Assembly (NCBI GenBank): GCA_038209365.1
Contig: JBBQXS010000020.1
Location: 1 to 64,000 of the forward strand
From: DASQHW01 sp038209365
GTDB taxonomy: Bacteria > Actinomycetota > Acidimicrobiia > IMCC26256 > PALSA-610
DNA length: 64,000 nt
Reading direction: 5' to 3'
How positions within the stretch are numbered: position 1 is the first letter of the stretch; each line of letters begins with the position of its first letter. Shown in pieces: positions 55,893-62,877 of this stretch. Both the position numbers and the translations under genes were made by a program. Under the pieces are notes generated by a model. It did no database searches and was not told where the DNA came from. It worked only from the letters and a program-made list of their open reading frames with translations.

Positions 55893-58079
55893 TCACTGAG
55901 AGCGTGAGCGGCGGATGACGTTGAGGGCGCTACCCGCCTTGAACCATTCGATCTGCTCGGCGCTGAACGTGTGCGAGCAGACGAATTCGACGCTCGTCCC
56001 GTCGGGCTTCGCGAGACGGCACCTCACGGGCGTGTCCGGCGCGAGTCGCGCCAGATCGAGTACCGCGATCCGGTCGTCCTCGTCGATCACGTCGTAGATC
56101 GACGGATCGGCGAAGGTGAGCGGCAGAATGCCTTGTTTCTTGAGGTTCGTCTCGTGGATGCGCGCGAACGATCGAGCGAAGATCACGACGCCGTTGCGGT
56201 ATCGCGGTTCCATCGCGGCGTGCTCGCGCGATGAGCCCTCGCCGTAGTTCTCGTCGCCCACTGCGCACCAACGAACGCCCGATGCCGCGAGGTGCTCGGC
56301 GATCGCGGGGAACGGGCGCGTCTCGCGGTCGATCGGATCCTTGCCCGCGCCGACGGCGTCCGTGAACGCGTTGACAACGCCGAGGAAGAGGTTGCCCGAG
56401 ATGTTCTCGAGGTGGCCGCGGTACTCGAGCCAGGGCCCGGCCGCCGAGATGTGATCGGTCGTGCACTTCCCCTTCGCCTTCAACAAGACGGGCAGGTCGA
56501 GGTAGTCATGCCCGTCCCACGCCGCGAACGGCACCAATAGCTGGAGGCGATTTGACGTGGGCGACACCGTGACGTCGATGCGCGACCGCTCGTACCGCGC
56601 GCGCTCCGGCGGCACGTTCCCCGGCGCGCCGGGAGCAAAGCCGCGCGCCGGCAGGACGTCGCCGACCGGTGCGTCGAGCATCACGGACACACCCGCGTCC
56701 GACGTGACGACGTCGGTGAGCGGGTCGAAGTCGAGCGTGCCGGCCAAGGCATACGCGATGACCATGTCGGGCGAGGTGACGAACGCCATCGTGTGGGCGT
56801 TGCCGTCGTTGCGCTTCGGGAAGTTGCGGTTGTAGCTGTTCACGATCGTGTTCGGCCGCGCCGGGTCGACGTTCACGCGCTCCCACTGGCCGATGCACGG
56901 ACCGCACGCGTTGGCCAGCACCGTGCCGCCGATTGCTTCGAGGTCTGCGAGCAGCCCGTCTCGCTCGATCGTCGCGCGCACCTGCTCGGAGCCGGGCGTG
57001 ATGTACAGCGGCACCCTGGCGCGCAGGCCATTGGCGGATGCCTGGCGGGCGATGCAGGCGGCGCGGCTGATGTCCTCGTAGGAAGAGTTCGTGCACGAGC
57101 CGATCAGCGCTGCGGAGATCTCCACGGGAACCCCGTGCGTGCGCGCCCACGCGCCGACCTCGCCGACCTGGTGCCCGAGATCGGGACTGGCGGGCCCGTT
57201 GATCATCGGGAGAAGGGTGCCGAGGTCGATCTCGATCACCTCGTCGAAGAAGCGCGCAGGGTCGGCCTCCACCTCGGGGTCGGCGCGCAGGTCCGCGGCG
57301 ACCGCGATGGCGGCATCCGCGGTCGCCGCGCGGCCCGTGGCCCCCAGATAGGTGGCGATGTTGTCGTCGAACGGGAACAGCGAGGTCGTTGCGCCGATCT
57401 CGGCGCCCATGTTGCAGATCGTGCCCTTGCCGGTTGCGGTGATCGTCGCGGTGCCCGGACCGAAGTATTCGACGACCGCGCCGGTGCCACCCTTCACCGT
57501 GAGTACCTGTGCGACCCGCAGGATGACATCCTTCGGTGACGACCAGCCGTTCAGCGCGCCGGTGAGACGGACACCGATGAGCTTGGGCCACCGCACGTTG
57601 AACGGGCGCCCGGTCATGACGTCGATCGCGTCGCCGCCGCCGACACCGATTGCCACCATTCCCATGCCACCCGCGTTCGGCGTATGGCTGTCGGTGCCGA
57701 TCATCATTCCGCCGGGGAAGGCATAGTTCTCGAACACGACCTGATGGATGATCCCGGATCCCGGTTGCCAGAACCCGATGCCGTACCTGGCCGCGACCGC
57801 GCGGAGGAAGTCGTACACCTCGGCGTTGGCGTCGAGCGCGGCGTCGAGGTCTCTGGCCGCGGCCACCTTGGCCCGGATGAGGTGATCGCAGTGGATGGTG
57901 GTCGGCACCACGACCTCGTCGAGCCCGGCCGTCATGAACTGGAGGGCGACGATCTGCGCGAGCGCATCCTGCAGCGCCACGCGGTCGGGATCGAAGTTCG
58001 CGTAGCTGTGACCTCGCCGGAGCTCCTGGCCCATCGGATCACGCAAGTGGTTGACGAGCACCTTCTCGGCGAACGTCAA
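55893..58079 (-). CDS. Aconitate hydratase (mitochondrial-type)
   Basis: A 728-residue TCA-cycle enzyme that isomerises citrate to isocitrate through a [4Fe-4S] cluster held by Cys329 (IGSCTN), Cys392 and Cys395 (ACGPCIGQ). GTDSHTPNAGG and the late GSSREHAAMEP are active-site loops. The size and order are those of the mitochondrial-type aconitase, not AcnA/B. The start is doubtful: the TTG at 58079 is the only standard in-frame start, but the frame goes on upstream with family-like IYARLPPRAALGRERLGRPL and no ATG or GTG. A promoter and two operators for the divergent MarR gene lie upstream. Aconitase clusters are oxidant-sensitive, which fits MarR control. Confidence 0.92.
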   Translation of the reverse strand: MTFAEKVLVNHLRDPMGQELRRGHSYANFDPDRVALQDALAQIVALQFMTAGLDEVVVPTTIHCDHLIRAKVAAARDLDAALDANAEVYDFLRAVAARYGIGFWQPGSGIIHQVVFENYAFPGGMMIGTDSHTPNAGGMGMVAIGVGGGDAIDVMTGRPFNVRWPKLIGVRLTGALNGWSSPKDVILRVAQVLTVKGGTGAVVEYFGPGTATITATGKGTICNMGAEIGATTSLFPFDDNIATYLGATGRAATADAAIAVAADLRADPEVEADPARFFDEVIEIDLGTLLPMINGPASPDLGHQVGEVGAWARTHGVPVEISAALIGSCTNSSYEDISRAACIARQASANGLRARVPLYITPGSEQVRATIERDGLLADLEAIGGTVLANACGPCIGQWERVNVDPARPNTIVNSYNRNFPKRNDGNAHTMAFVTSPDMVIAYALAGTLDFDPLTDVVTSDAGVSVMLDAPVGDVLPARGFAPGAPGNVPPERARYERSRIDVTVSPTSNRLQLLVPFAAWDGHDYLDLPVLLKAKGKCTTDHISAAGPWLEYRGHLENISGNLFLGVVNAFTDAVGAGKDPIDRETRPFPAIAEHLAASGVRWCAVGDENYGEGSSREHAAMEPRYRNGVVIFARSFARIHETNLKKQGILPLTFADPSIYDVIDEDDRIAVLDLARLAPDTPVRCRLAKPDGTSVEFVCSHTFSAEQIEWFKAGSALNVIRRSRSQ

Positions 58080-58153
58080 CGGTCGACCCAGCCGCTCGCG
58101 GCCTAGGGCTGCCCGTGGCGGCAGCCGCGCATAGATAGGGGGAAGGTCGTTTC

Positions 58154-58167
58154 TCTCGATGTCAAGA
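58154..58167. promoter_or_regulatory. MarR operator candidate, site 1
   Basis: TCTCGATGTCAAGA, a near-palindrome with one mismatch to site 2. It covers the expected +1 of the aconitase promoter. Together with site 2 it forms a 33-nt-spaced pair, about three turns of the helix. Confidence 0.65.
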
Positions 58168-58168
58168 G

Positions 58169-58198
58169 AACCTAGTCGCGTAGGTGTCTTGATGTCAA
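58169..58198 (-). promoter_or_regulatory. Promoter of the aconitase gene
   Basis: On the minus strand, TTGACA (58198-58193) and TAGGTT (58174-58169) are separated by 18 nt. The -35 lies inside operator site 2, and the +1 inside site 1, so a bound regulator would block it. Confidence 0.6.
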
Positions 58199-58200
58199 GA
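58187..58200. promoter_or_regulatory. MarR operator candidate, site 2
   Basis: TCTTGATGTCAAGA, a perfect palindrome with 6-base arms around TG. It overlaps the -35 of the aconitase promoter and ends 7 nt before the MarR start codon. Confidence 0.7.
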
Positions 58201-58207
58201 TGTTGGG

Positions 58208-58693
58208 ATGGAGGACGAGGTCGAGCGACTGGTTGGCGGATGGCGCCGCGTGCTTCCCGGTGTCGACGTCTCTCCGCTCGAGGTGCTCTCGCGTGTTGCG
58301 CGCCTCGCTCGCCACCTCGACCGTCAGCGCAGCCTCGTATTCGCGCGCCACGACCTCGAGACCTGGACGTTCGACGTCCTCTCCGCGCTCCGACGCGCCG
58401 ACGGTCAACAGCTCTCCCCCGGCCAGCTGCTCGCCCAGACCCTGGTCACTTCGGGGACGATGACCAACCGGATCGACCGCCTCGAGGAGCGCGGCCTCGT
58501 GCGCCGGCGTCCTGATCCGACCGACGCTCGCTCCGTGCGCGTGCAACTCACGCCCGCCGGACGCCGGCGCGTCGACGGCGCGCTGCAGGATCTCGCGGCG
58601 CGTGAGGACGCGATTCTCGGCACGCTCGACGAAGGCGAACGCGCCACGCTGGCGGCACTGCTGCGTCGCGTCGTTGCTCCCTTCGACGCGTGA
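58208..58693 (+). CDS. MarR-family transcriptional regulator (TamR-like)
   Basis: A 161-residue winged-helix regulator. SPGQLLAQTLVTSGTMTNRIDRLEERGLVRRRPDPTDARSV spans the recognition helix and wing. The start MEDEVERLVGGWRRVLPGVDVSPLEVLSRVARLARHLD resembles the group of Streptomyces TamR, a MarR protein that binds citrate-type ligands and controls aconitase; this match is from memory. The gene is divergent from aconitase, with the two operators between. It probably represses both genes and is released by a TCA metabolite or an oxidant. Confidence 0.87.
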   Translation: MEDEVERLVGGWRRVLPGVDVSPLEVLSRVARLARHLDRQRSLVFARHDLETWTFDVLSALRRADGQQLSPGQLLAQTLVTSGTMTNRIDRLEERGLVRRRPDPTDARSVRVQLTPAGRRRVDGALQDLAAREDAILGTLDEGERATLAALLRRVVAPFDA

Positions 58694-58703
58694 GGTCAGT
58701 CGG

Positions 58704-59012
58704 TCAGTCGGCAAAGACGCGGTAGGAGCCGACCACGGTGGCACCGGTCGGTACCGGTTGCTCCTCGCACCGGTCGGCGATGTCGCGCAGGAACGCCTCG
58801 AACGCCGCGACCTCGGTCAGCGGAATCGTGTGGTCGGCGGGCTCCTCCGTCGCGATGTGCAGGAAGCTGTTCCCGTCATCGAGCCGAAACGTGACATACC
58901 GGAAGCCGGCGGGGCGGCGCTCGGCCAGCTCGGCGAAGACCTTCTCCACCAGCCGCTGATTCTCATCCGCCCGTTCGGGCTTGGTCCGGTACCGCACGAT
59001 GACCGTCGACAT
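58704..59012 (-). CDS. ABM/dimeric alpha-beta-barrel domain protein
   Basis: A 102-residue single-domain protein. VIVRYRTKPERADENQRLVEKVFAEL opens with the typical strand and helix, FRYVTFRLDDGNSFLHIATEE is the second strand pair, and AFEAFLRDIADRC the last helix. It has the size of ABM-type monooxygenases, but the reaction is unknown. The ATG at 59012 (GGGGAG upstream) is preferred to the frame start at 59039. It converges on the MarR gene (10 nt) and follows AlkB by 75 nt. Confidence 0.75.
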   Translation of the reverse strand: MSTVIVRYRTKPERADENQRLVEKVFAELAERRPAGFRYVTFRLDDGNSFLHIATEEPADHTIPLTEVAAFEAFLRDIADRCEEQPVPTGATVVGSYRVFAD

Positions 59013-59087
59013 GGAGCACTCCCCGTTCATTGCTTGCACGCCGGCGCGATACCGGCCGCAGGGTAGGACTGCTCGGCGCGGCGGAAG

Positions 59088-59762
59088 TCATCGCTCCCCG
59101 AGCCCCGAATCTCGAACCGTGAGGCTGATCCGCGTCCCGTCGATCGCGAGCTCGGGCGGCGCGGTGTCGGGAAGCGTGCGAACGACCCCGTGGAACGCGA
59201 GTCGCGACGCTCCGCCGAAGACGAACAGATCGCCGCTGCGCAGCTCGACGTCCGTCCACGGTCGCGTGCGGGTCTCGCAGTTGCCGAACCGAAAGATGCA
59301 GCTGTCGCCGAGACTGATGGTGACGACGGGGCTCCCTGCCGCGATCGAGCCCGCGGCCTCGGCGATGTCTTGATGGAGACCGAGCTTCGACTCCGGGCTG
59401 TAGATGTTGACGATCGACGCGTCGAAGCAGACGCGTTCGCGTGCGTAACCGCCCGCTTCCGCCGCGTCAACGGCTCGCGCCTCGAGGTCGGCCGGGAGTG
59501 GCTTCACCGGCGCGCCGTCGTGGTCGTCGCACGTACGCGAATACGCGTACGGATACCAATGCCAGCCCAGACAGACCGAGCGGATCGACAGCGGCGTACC
59601 GTCGGGCATGCGGGGTGTGCGCAACCCCCCCGGCGGTCGCGCCCATTCGCGGCACTGCGCGAGGAGCGCGACCTGCGCGTCGAGGTCGAGCCAATCCGGG
59701 ATGTGCACGGCTCCCGGACCGACCTCTCGGCGTGCTCGGGGAAAGAGTTCGGCGGGTCGCAT
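59088..59762 (-). CDS. alkB: AlkB-family 2OG-Fe(II) dioxygenase (DNA/RNA demethylase)
   Basis: A 224-residue AlkB homologue. NIYSPESKLGLHQDIAEA holds the HxD iron pair, GGASRLAFHGVVRTLPD the third His, and RISLTVRDSGLGER the Arg-x5-Arg pair for 2-oxoglutarate. LGWHWYPYAYSRTCDDHDGA is the substrate-side lid. It repairs methylated bases (1-methyladenine, 3-methylcytosine). The size and lid match bacterial AlkB of about 215 residues. No ada gene is adjacent, so alkylation control is not visible. Confidence 0.88.
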   Translation of the reverse strand: MRPAELFPRARREVGPGAVHIPDWLDLDAQVALLAQCREWARPPGGLRTPRMPDGTPLSIRSVCLGWHWYPYAYSRTCDDHDGAPVKPLPADLEARAVDAAEAGGYARERVCFDASIVNIYSPESKLGLHQDIAEAAGSIAAGSPVVTISLGDSCIFRFGNCETRTRPWTDVELRSGDLFVFGGASRLAFHGVVRTLPDTAPPELAIDGTRISLTVRDSGLGER

Positions 59763-59878
59763 CAGCGCCTAGGAGATATCACGTCCGACACGCCGGATCC
59801 GGACACACGCCCCGAGCGACGCGCCTGTCCCGATGCGTGCCTTTTCGGGTCGTCGGAACGACACCTACGCTGCTCTTC

Positions 59879-60235
59879 GTGGCAACCGAGAAGGACGTGC
59901 GCCGGATCGCGCTTTCGCTGCCCGAGACGATCGAGAAGCCCTGGTTCAACACCCCGGGCTTCCGCGTGAAGGACAAGGGCTTCCTACGGATACGCAGCGA
60001 GGCCGAGGGCGGGCTCGTGGTCTTCGTCGCCGACCTCGGCGAAAAGGAGATGCTCCTCGAGTCAGAGCCGGAGAAGTTCTTCACCACTCCGCACTACGAC
60101 GGCTATCCGGCGGTGCTCGTGAACCTCGCCGCCGTGGACGTGGACGAGCTCCGCGAGCTGATCACCGAATCCTGGCGGTTGAAGGCGCCGAAACGCGTCC
60201 TGAAAGAGCACGGAGACCACCTGCCGGGAGCATAG
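59879..60235 (+). CDS. MmcQ/YjbR family protein
   Basis: A 118-residue protein of the YjbR fold. VATEKDVRRIALSLPETIEKPWFNTPGFRVKDKGFLRI, then ALLTTPHYDGYPAVLVNLAAV (here FFTTPHYDGY), and DVDELRELITESWRLKAPKRVLKEH are the pattern. The fold is like a double-wing DNA-binding domain, but the function is unknown. The GTG at 59879 is chosen; the frame upstream is a shadow of AlkB. Confidence 0.82.
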   Translation: MATEKDVRRIALSLPETIEKPWFNTPGFRVKDKGFLRIRSEAEGGLVVFVADLGEKEMLLESEPEKFFTTPHYDGYPAVLVNLAAVDVDELRELITESWRLKAPKRVLKEHGDHLPGA

Positions 60236-60247
60236 GAGCAGCGCCGT

Positions 60248-60793
60248 ATGTCGACGATTAGCCTCCGCGCGGATCTCGAGACGTCCGGGGGTGCTCGAAG
60301 CATGACCATGTCAAGGTCTCGCGCACAGGACCTTCCGATCGCGCACACACCGCCGGGCGGCTACGGCGATGAGATGCCCCCACCGATCCTGGCGGCATGC
60401 ACCGAGCCGCTCGTCGAAGGAGCCGTAGACCTGCGCGGGCTCTGGCGCGTGGTCGCCGTCGACGTGAACGGTGAGCCCGCACCCGAGGACCACCCGGCGT
60501 TCGGCATGGTGCAGCGGATCGAGCAGTGCGGCAACCGCCTCGTCGTCACGGCGAGCGGCATCATTCACGACATGCGTTGCGACGGGACTGAAGCAAACGG
60601 TGTGCACGACGTGATGCAGTCCGACTTCACCACCGAGATCACGGTGGTCGCGTCGTACGAAGACGGGGTGCACGTATTGCGGCCCAAAGGCATGCCGGCC
60701 GAGGTCGTCGTGACACGCGCCCTCGACGGTGCACAGATGGTTTGGGGATACGCCGGCATGTTCACCGCGCACCTCGACCGCGTCGGTGCATAG
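60248..60793 (+). CDS. Conserved hypothetical protein, beta-rich
   Basis: A 181-residue protein. AVDLRGLWRVVAVDVNGEPA and VQRIEQCGNRLVVTASGIIHDMR read as a small lipocalin-like beta barrel; EITVVASYEDGVHVLRPKGMPAEVVVTRAL continues it. No signal peptide. The first 17 residues may not be real: the ATG at 60302 would give 163 residues, but the ribosome site AGGAGC favours 60248. It overlaps the siderophore-interacting gene by 8 nt. Confidence 0.65.
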   Translation: MSTISLRADLETSGGARSMTMSRSRAQDLPIAHTPPGGYGDEMPPPILAACTEPLVEGAVDLRGLWRVVAVDVNGEPAPEDHPAFGMVQRIEQCGNRLVVTASGIIHDMRCDGTEANGVHDVMQSDFTTEITVVASYEDGVHVLRPKGMPAEVVVTRALDGAQMVWGYAGMFTAHLDRVGA

Positions 60794-61595
60794 CGCCGAA
60801 CCGAGACCACCGACCGGGCGCGGCCGGCGCGAACCGCCACCGTTTCGCCGCGTCACGGTGCGCCGCGTCGCGGCCCTCAGCCCCTGGATGGTCCGCGTCA
60901 CGCTGGCCGGCGGCGAGCTGGAAGGCCTGATCGTCGACGAACCGGCCGCGAGCGTGCGGCTCCTGCTTCCCTCGCCCGGCGCGAACGAGCCGGTCATCCC
61001 GACCTGGAAGGGCAACGAATTTCTCCTGCCGGACGGCCGCCGACCCAGGATCCGAACTGTCACGCCCCGCCGGGTCGACGAGGCACTGCTCGAGCTCGAC
61101 CTCGACATCGTGTTGCACGGCAGTGGCGTCGCATCACAGTGGGCCGAAGCTGCCGAGCCCGGCGCCGCGGCCGCGGTCTCGGGTCCGGGCCGCGGCTACG
61201 CCGTGGATCAGGCCGGAGCCGCGTTCCTGCTGGCCGGCGACGAAACCGCCATCCCGGCGATCAGTCAGCTCCTCGAGGCGCTCCCCGCGAATGCGCCGGT
61301 GCAGGCGCACATCGAGATCGCGCACCCCGACGCACGGCTCGCGCTCCCCGATCACCCGCGCACGACCGTCACGTGGCACGAGCTGCCTGACGGCGCGTCT
61401 CCCGGCGACGCCTTCGTGGCCGCAGTCATCGGCGCCGAACTCGACGCTTCCACGTTGGTGTGGGTTGCCGGCGAAGCCGCCGCGGTGCAGCGCGTCCGCC
61501 GCGATCTCTTCGAGGAGCGAGGAATCCCGCGCACCCACGCCGTCGTGCGCGGCTACTGGAAGCACGGCCGCGCCGGCGGTCCGGGCGACGGGTGA
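60786..61595 (+). CDS. Siderophore-interacting protein (FAD-binding ferric-siderophore reductase)
   Basis: A 269-residue SIP-family flavoprotein. RRVTVRRVAALSPWMVRVTL opens it, RPRIRTVTPRRVD is the FAD-binding RxYTxR-type variant, DLDIVLHGSGVASQWA the second domain, LLAGDETAIPAI the NAD(P) loop, and RGYWKHG the C-terminal signature. It reduces ferric siderophores to release iron in the cytoplasm. The GTG at 60786 gives the overlap with the preceding gene. No siderophore transport gene is in the window. Confidence 0.87.
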   Translation: MHSAEPRPPTGRGRREPPPFRRVTVRRVAALSPWMVRVTLAGGELEGLIVDEPAASVRLLLPSPGANEPVIPTWKGNEFLLPDGRRPRIRTVTPRRVDEALLELDLDIVLHGSGVASQWAEAAEPGAAAAVSGPGRGYAVDQAGAAFLLAGDETAIPAISQLLEALPANAPVQAHIEIAHPDARLALPDHPRTTVTWHELPDGASPGDAFVAAVIGAELDASTLVWVAGEAAAVQRVRRDLFEERGIPRTHAVVRGYWKHGRAGGPGDG

Positions 61596-61614
61596 ACCCG
61601 TCGGTCCGGGCTCG

Positions 61615-61926
61615 CTACTTCCCGCGAGGAGGCTCGGCCGTAGGGAGCACGAAGAACAAGCGGACGGGCATCGATCCGAGGCGGCCCGGCGCCGGCCGCC
61701 GCCACCGGCGCGAGGATTCTCCCGGGTACATCGCCGCCGTCAGCGCAATGGCGTGCTCTCGCGTCATCCCGGCTGGCGTGCGTGCGGGCGTCCAGGACGC
61801 GCCGGCTGCTTCGACCCGACCGTGTCCGAGCTCATCGACCATGCGCTCGAGCTCGCTCACCCGGCCCGCGACGTCGCCGCGCCGCGCGAGCCCTTCGCGT
61901 GGCGTTTCCCGTCGCGTGATGGACAT
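61615..61926 (-). CDS. Small hypothetical protein (weak)
   Basis: A possible 103-residue ORF. VSELERMVDELGHGRVEAAG, MTREHAIALTAAMYPGESS and MPVRLFFVLPTAEPP look partly protein-like, but no ribosome site precedes the ATG at 61926, and codon choice is not decisive. The frame runs on upstream as a shadow of the lipoprotein. If not coding, 61596-62000 is a 405-nt gap with nothing else visible. Confidence 0.35.
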   Translation of the reverse strand: MSITRRETPREGLARRGDVAGRVSELERMVDELGHGRVEAAGASWTPARTPAGMTREHAIALTAAMYPGESSRRWRRPAPGRLGSMPVRLFFVLPTAEPPRGK

Positions 61927-62000
61927 ACGCAGGGTGGATCGGCGCGAGCACGCCGATACTGGAGACCGTTCTCCGCCGCCAGAGAAGCTTGTTGCGCAGA

Positions 62001-62723
62001 TCAGACGGGTGCGATCGACCAATCCCCCACCGTCGTCACCGCGACGAAGAGCGGGCCGGCCGCGAGCGTCACGATGCCATTGGCCGCACCGCGACCGCGA
62101 GTGAAGGTCAGGTTGGAGCTCCCGTAGGTACGCAGCACGAACGAAGAGCTGCCGGAGTGACTGACGCGGAACCGAGCCTTGCGTCCTCGGTACGCGAGCA
62201 CCGCGTCGCCGACACCGGCGATCCCGGTCTTCTTGAGCCGTGGTGCGAGGCTCGCGTTGGCAATGTCGAGATGCCACGGACCACTCGCCTCCACGTGCAG
62301 CGCGGTGGTGGGTGCGCATTTCTCGTCGACGAACCCGACAGGGAACGTGCCGTCGTACGCGCCCTTGGAGGCGACAAGGACAACCCTGTCGACGCCGTCG
62401 GCGGGCTGGCTGTTTACCGCGAAGGTCCCGCGCCCGGTGTAGCGCGCGTACACGATCGCGGGAAGCGCGACGTCGCGCGGAATCGGCACCGTCTGCTCGC
62501 CGGTGCCGTCCACGGGGACGACCTGGTTCGACGTGGTCGCGTTGGTCGCAGTCGTCGGAGGCGTGCACGCCGAAGTCGTCGAGGTCTCGTCGGATGCTGC
62601 CGTCCGCGGAGTCGAAGACGCGCACCCGGCGACGCCGAGTGCAACGAGCGCGGCCGTCGCGAGCAGCATCGCCGTTTTTCCGTTCCGGCGACCACCCGAC
62701 GTCACATGGAACGGAAACACCAC
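62001..62723 (-). CDS. Secreted lipoprotein, unknown
   Basis: A 240-residue (or 234) lipoprotein. GGRRNGKTAMLLATAALVALGVAGC is signal peptide plus lipobox Gly-Val-Ala-Gly-Cys; a Thr/Ser-rich linker (TAASDETSTTSACTPPTTAT) follows. The rest is beta-rich: LPAIVYARYTGRGTFAVNSQ, VDRVVLVASKGAYDG, GPWHLDIANASLAPRL, GSSSFVLRTYGSSNLTF, like a carbohydrate- or ligand-binding sandwich. Start GTG at 62723; GTG at 62705 would fit the charged n-region. It is divergent from the phosphoesterase gene, 154 nt away. Confidence 0.75.
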   Translation of the reverse strand: MVFPFHVTSGGRRNGKTAMLLATAALVALGVAGCASSTPRTAASDETSTTSACTPPTTATNATTSNQVVPVDGTGEQTVPIPRDVALPAIVYARYTGRGTFAVNSQPADGVDRVVLVASKGAYDGTFPVGFVDEKCAPTTALHVEASGPWHLDIANASLAPRLKKTGIAGVGDAVLAYRGRKARFRVSHSGSSSFVLRTYGSSNLTFTRGRGAANGIVTLAAGPLFVAVTTVGDWSIAPV

Positions 62724-62877
62724 ATCCTGCTCGTGTCTTGGACTCCGGCAACGTGATTCGCGCCGGAAACGCTACCTCGCAGCCCGGCGCTGTCGCGGTC
62801 GGCCGAGGAGCGTCGATCGCCCACGACCTGGGAACGATGACCGGACAGCTCGAACTCACGCTGCAGGGAGGACGACG

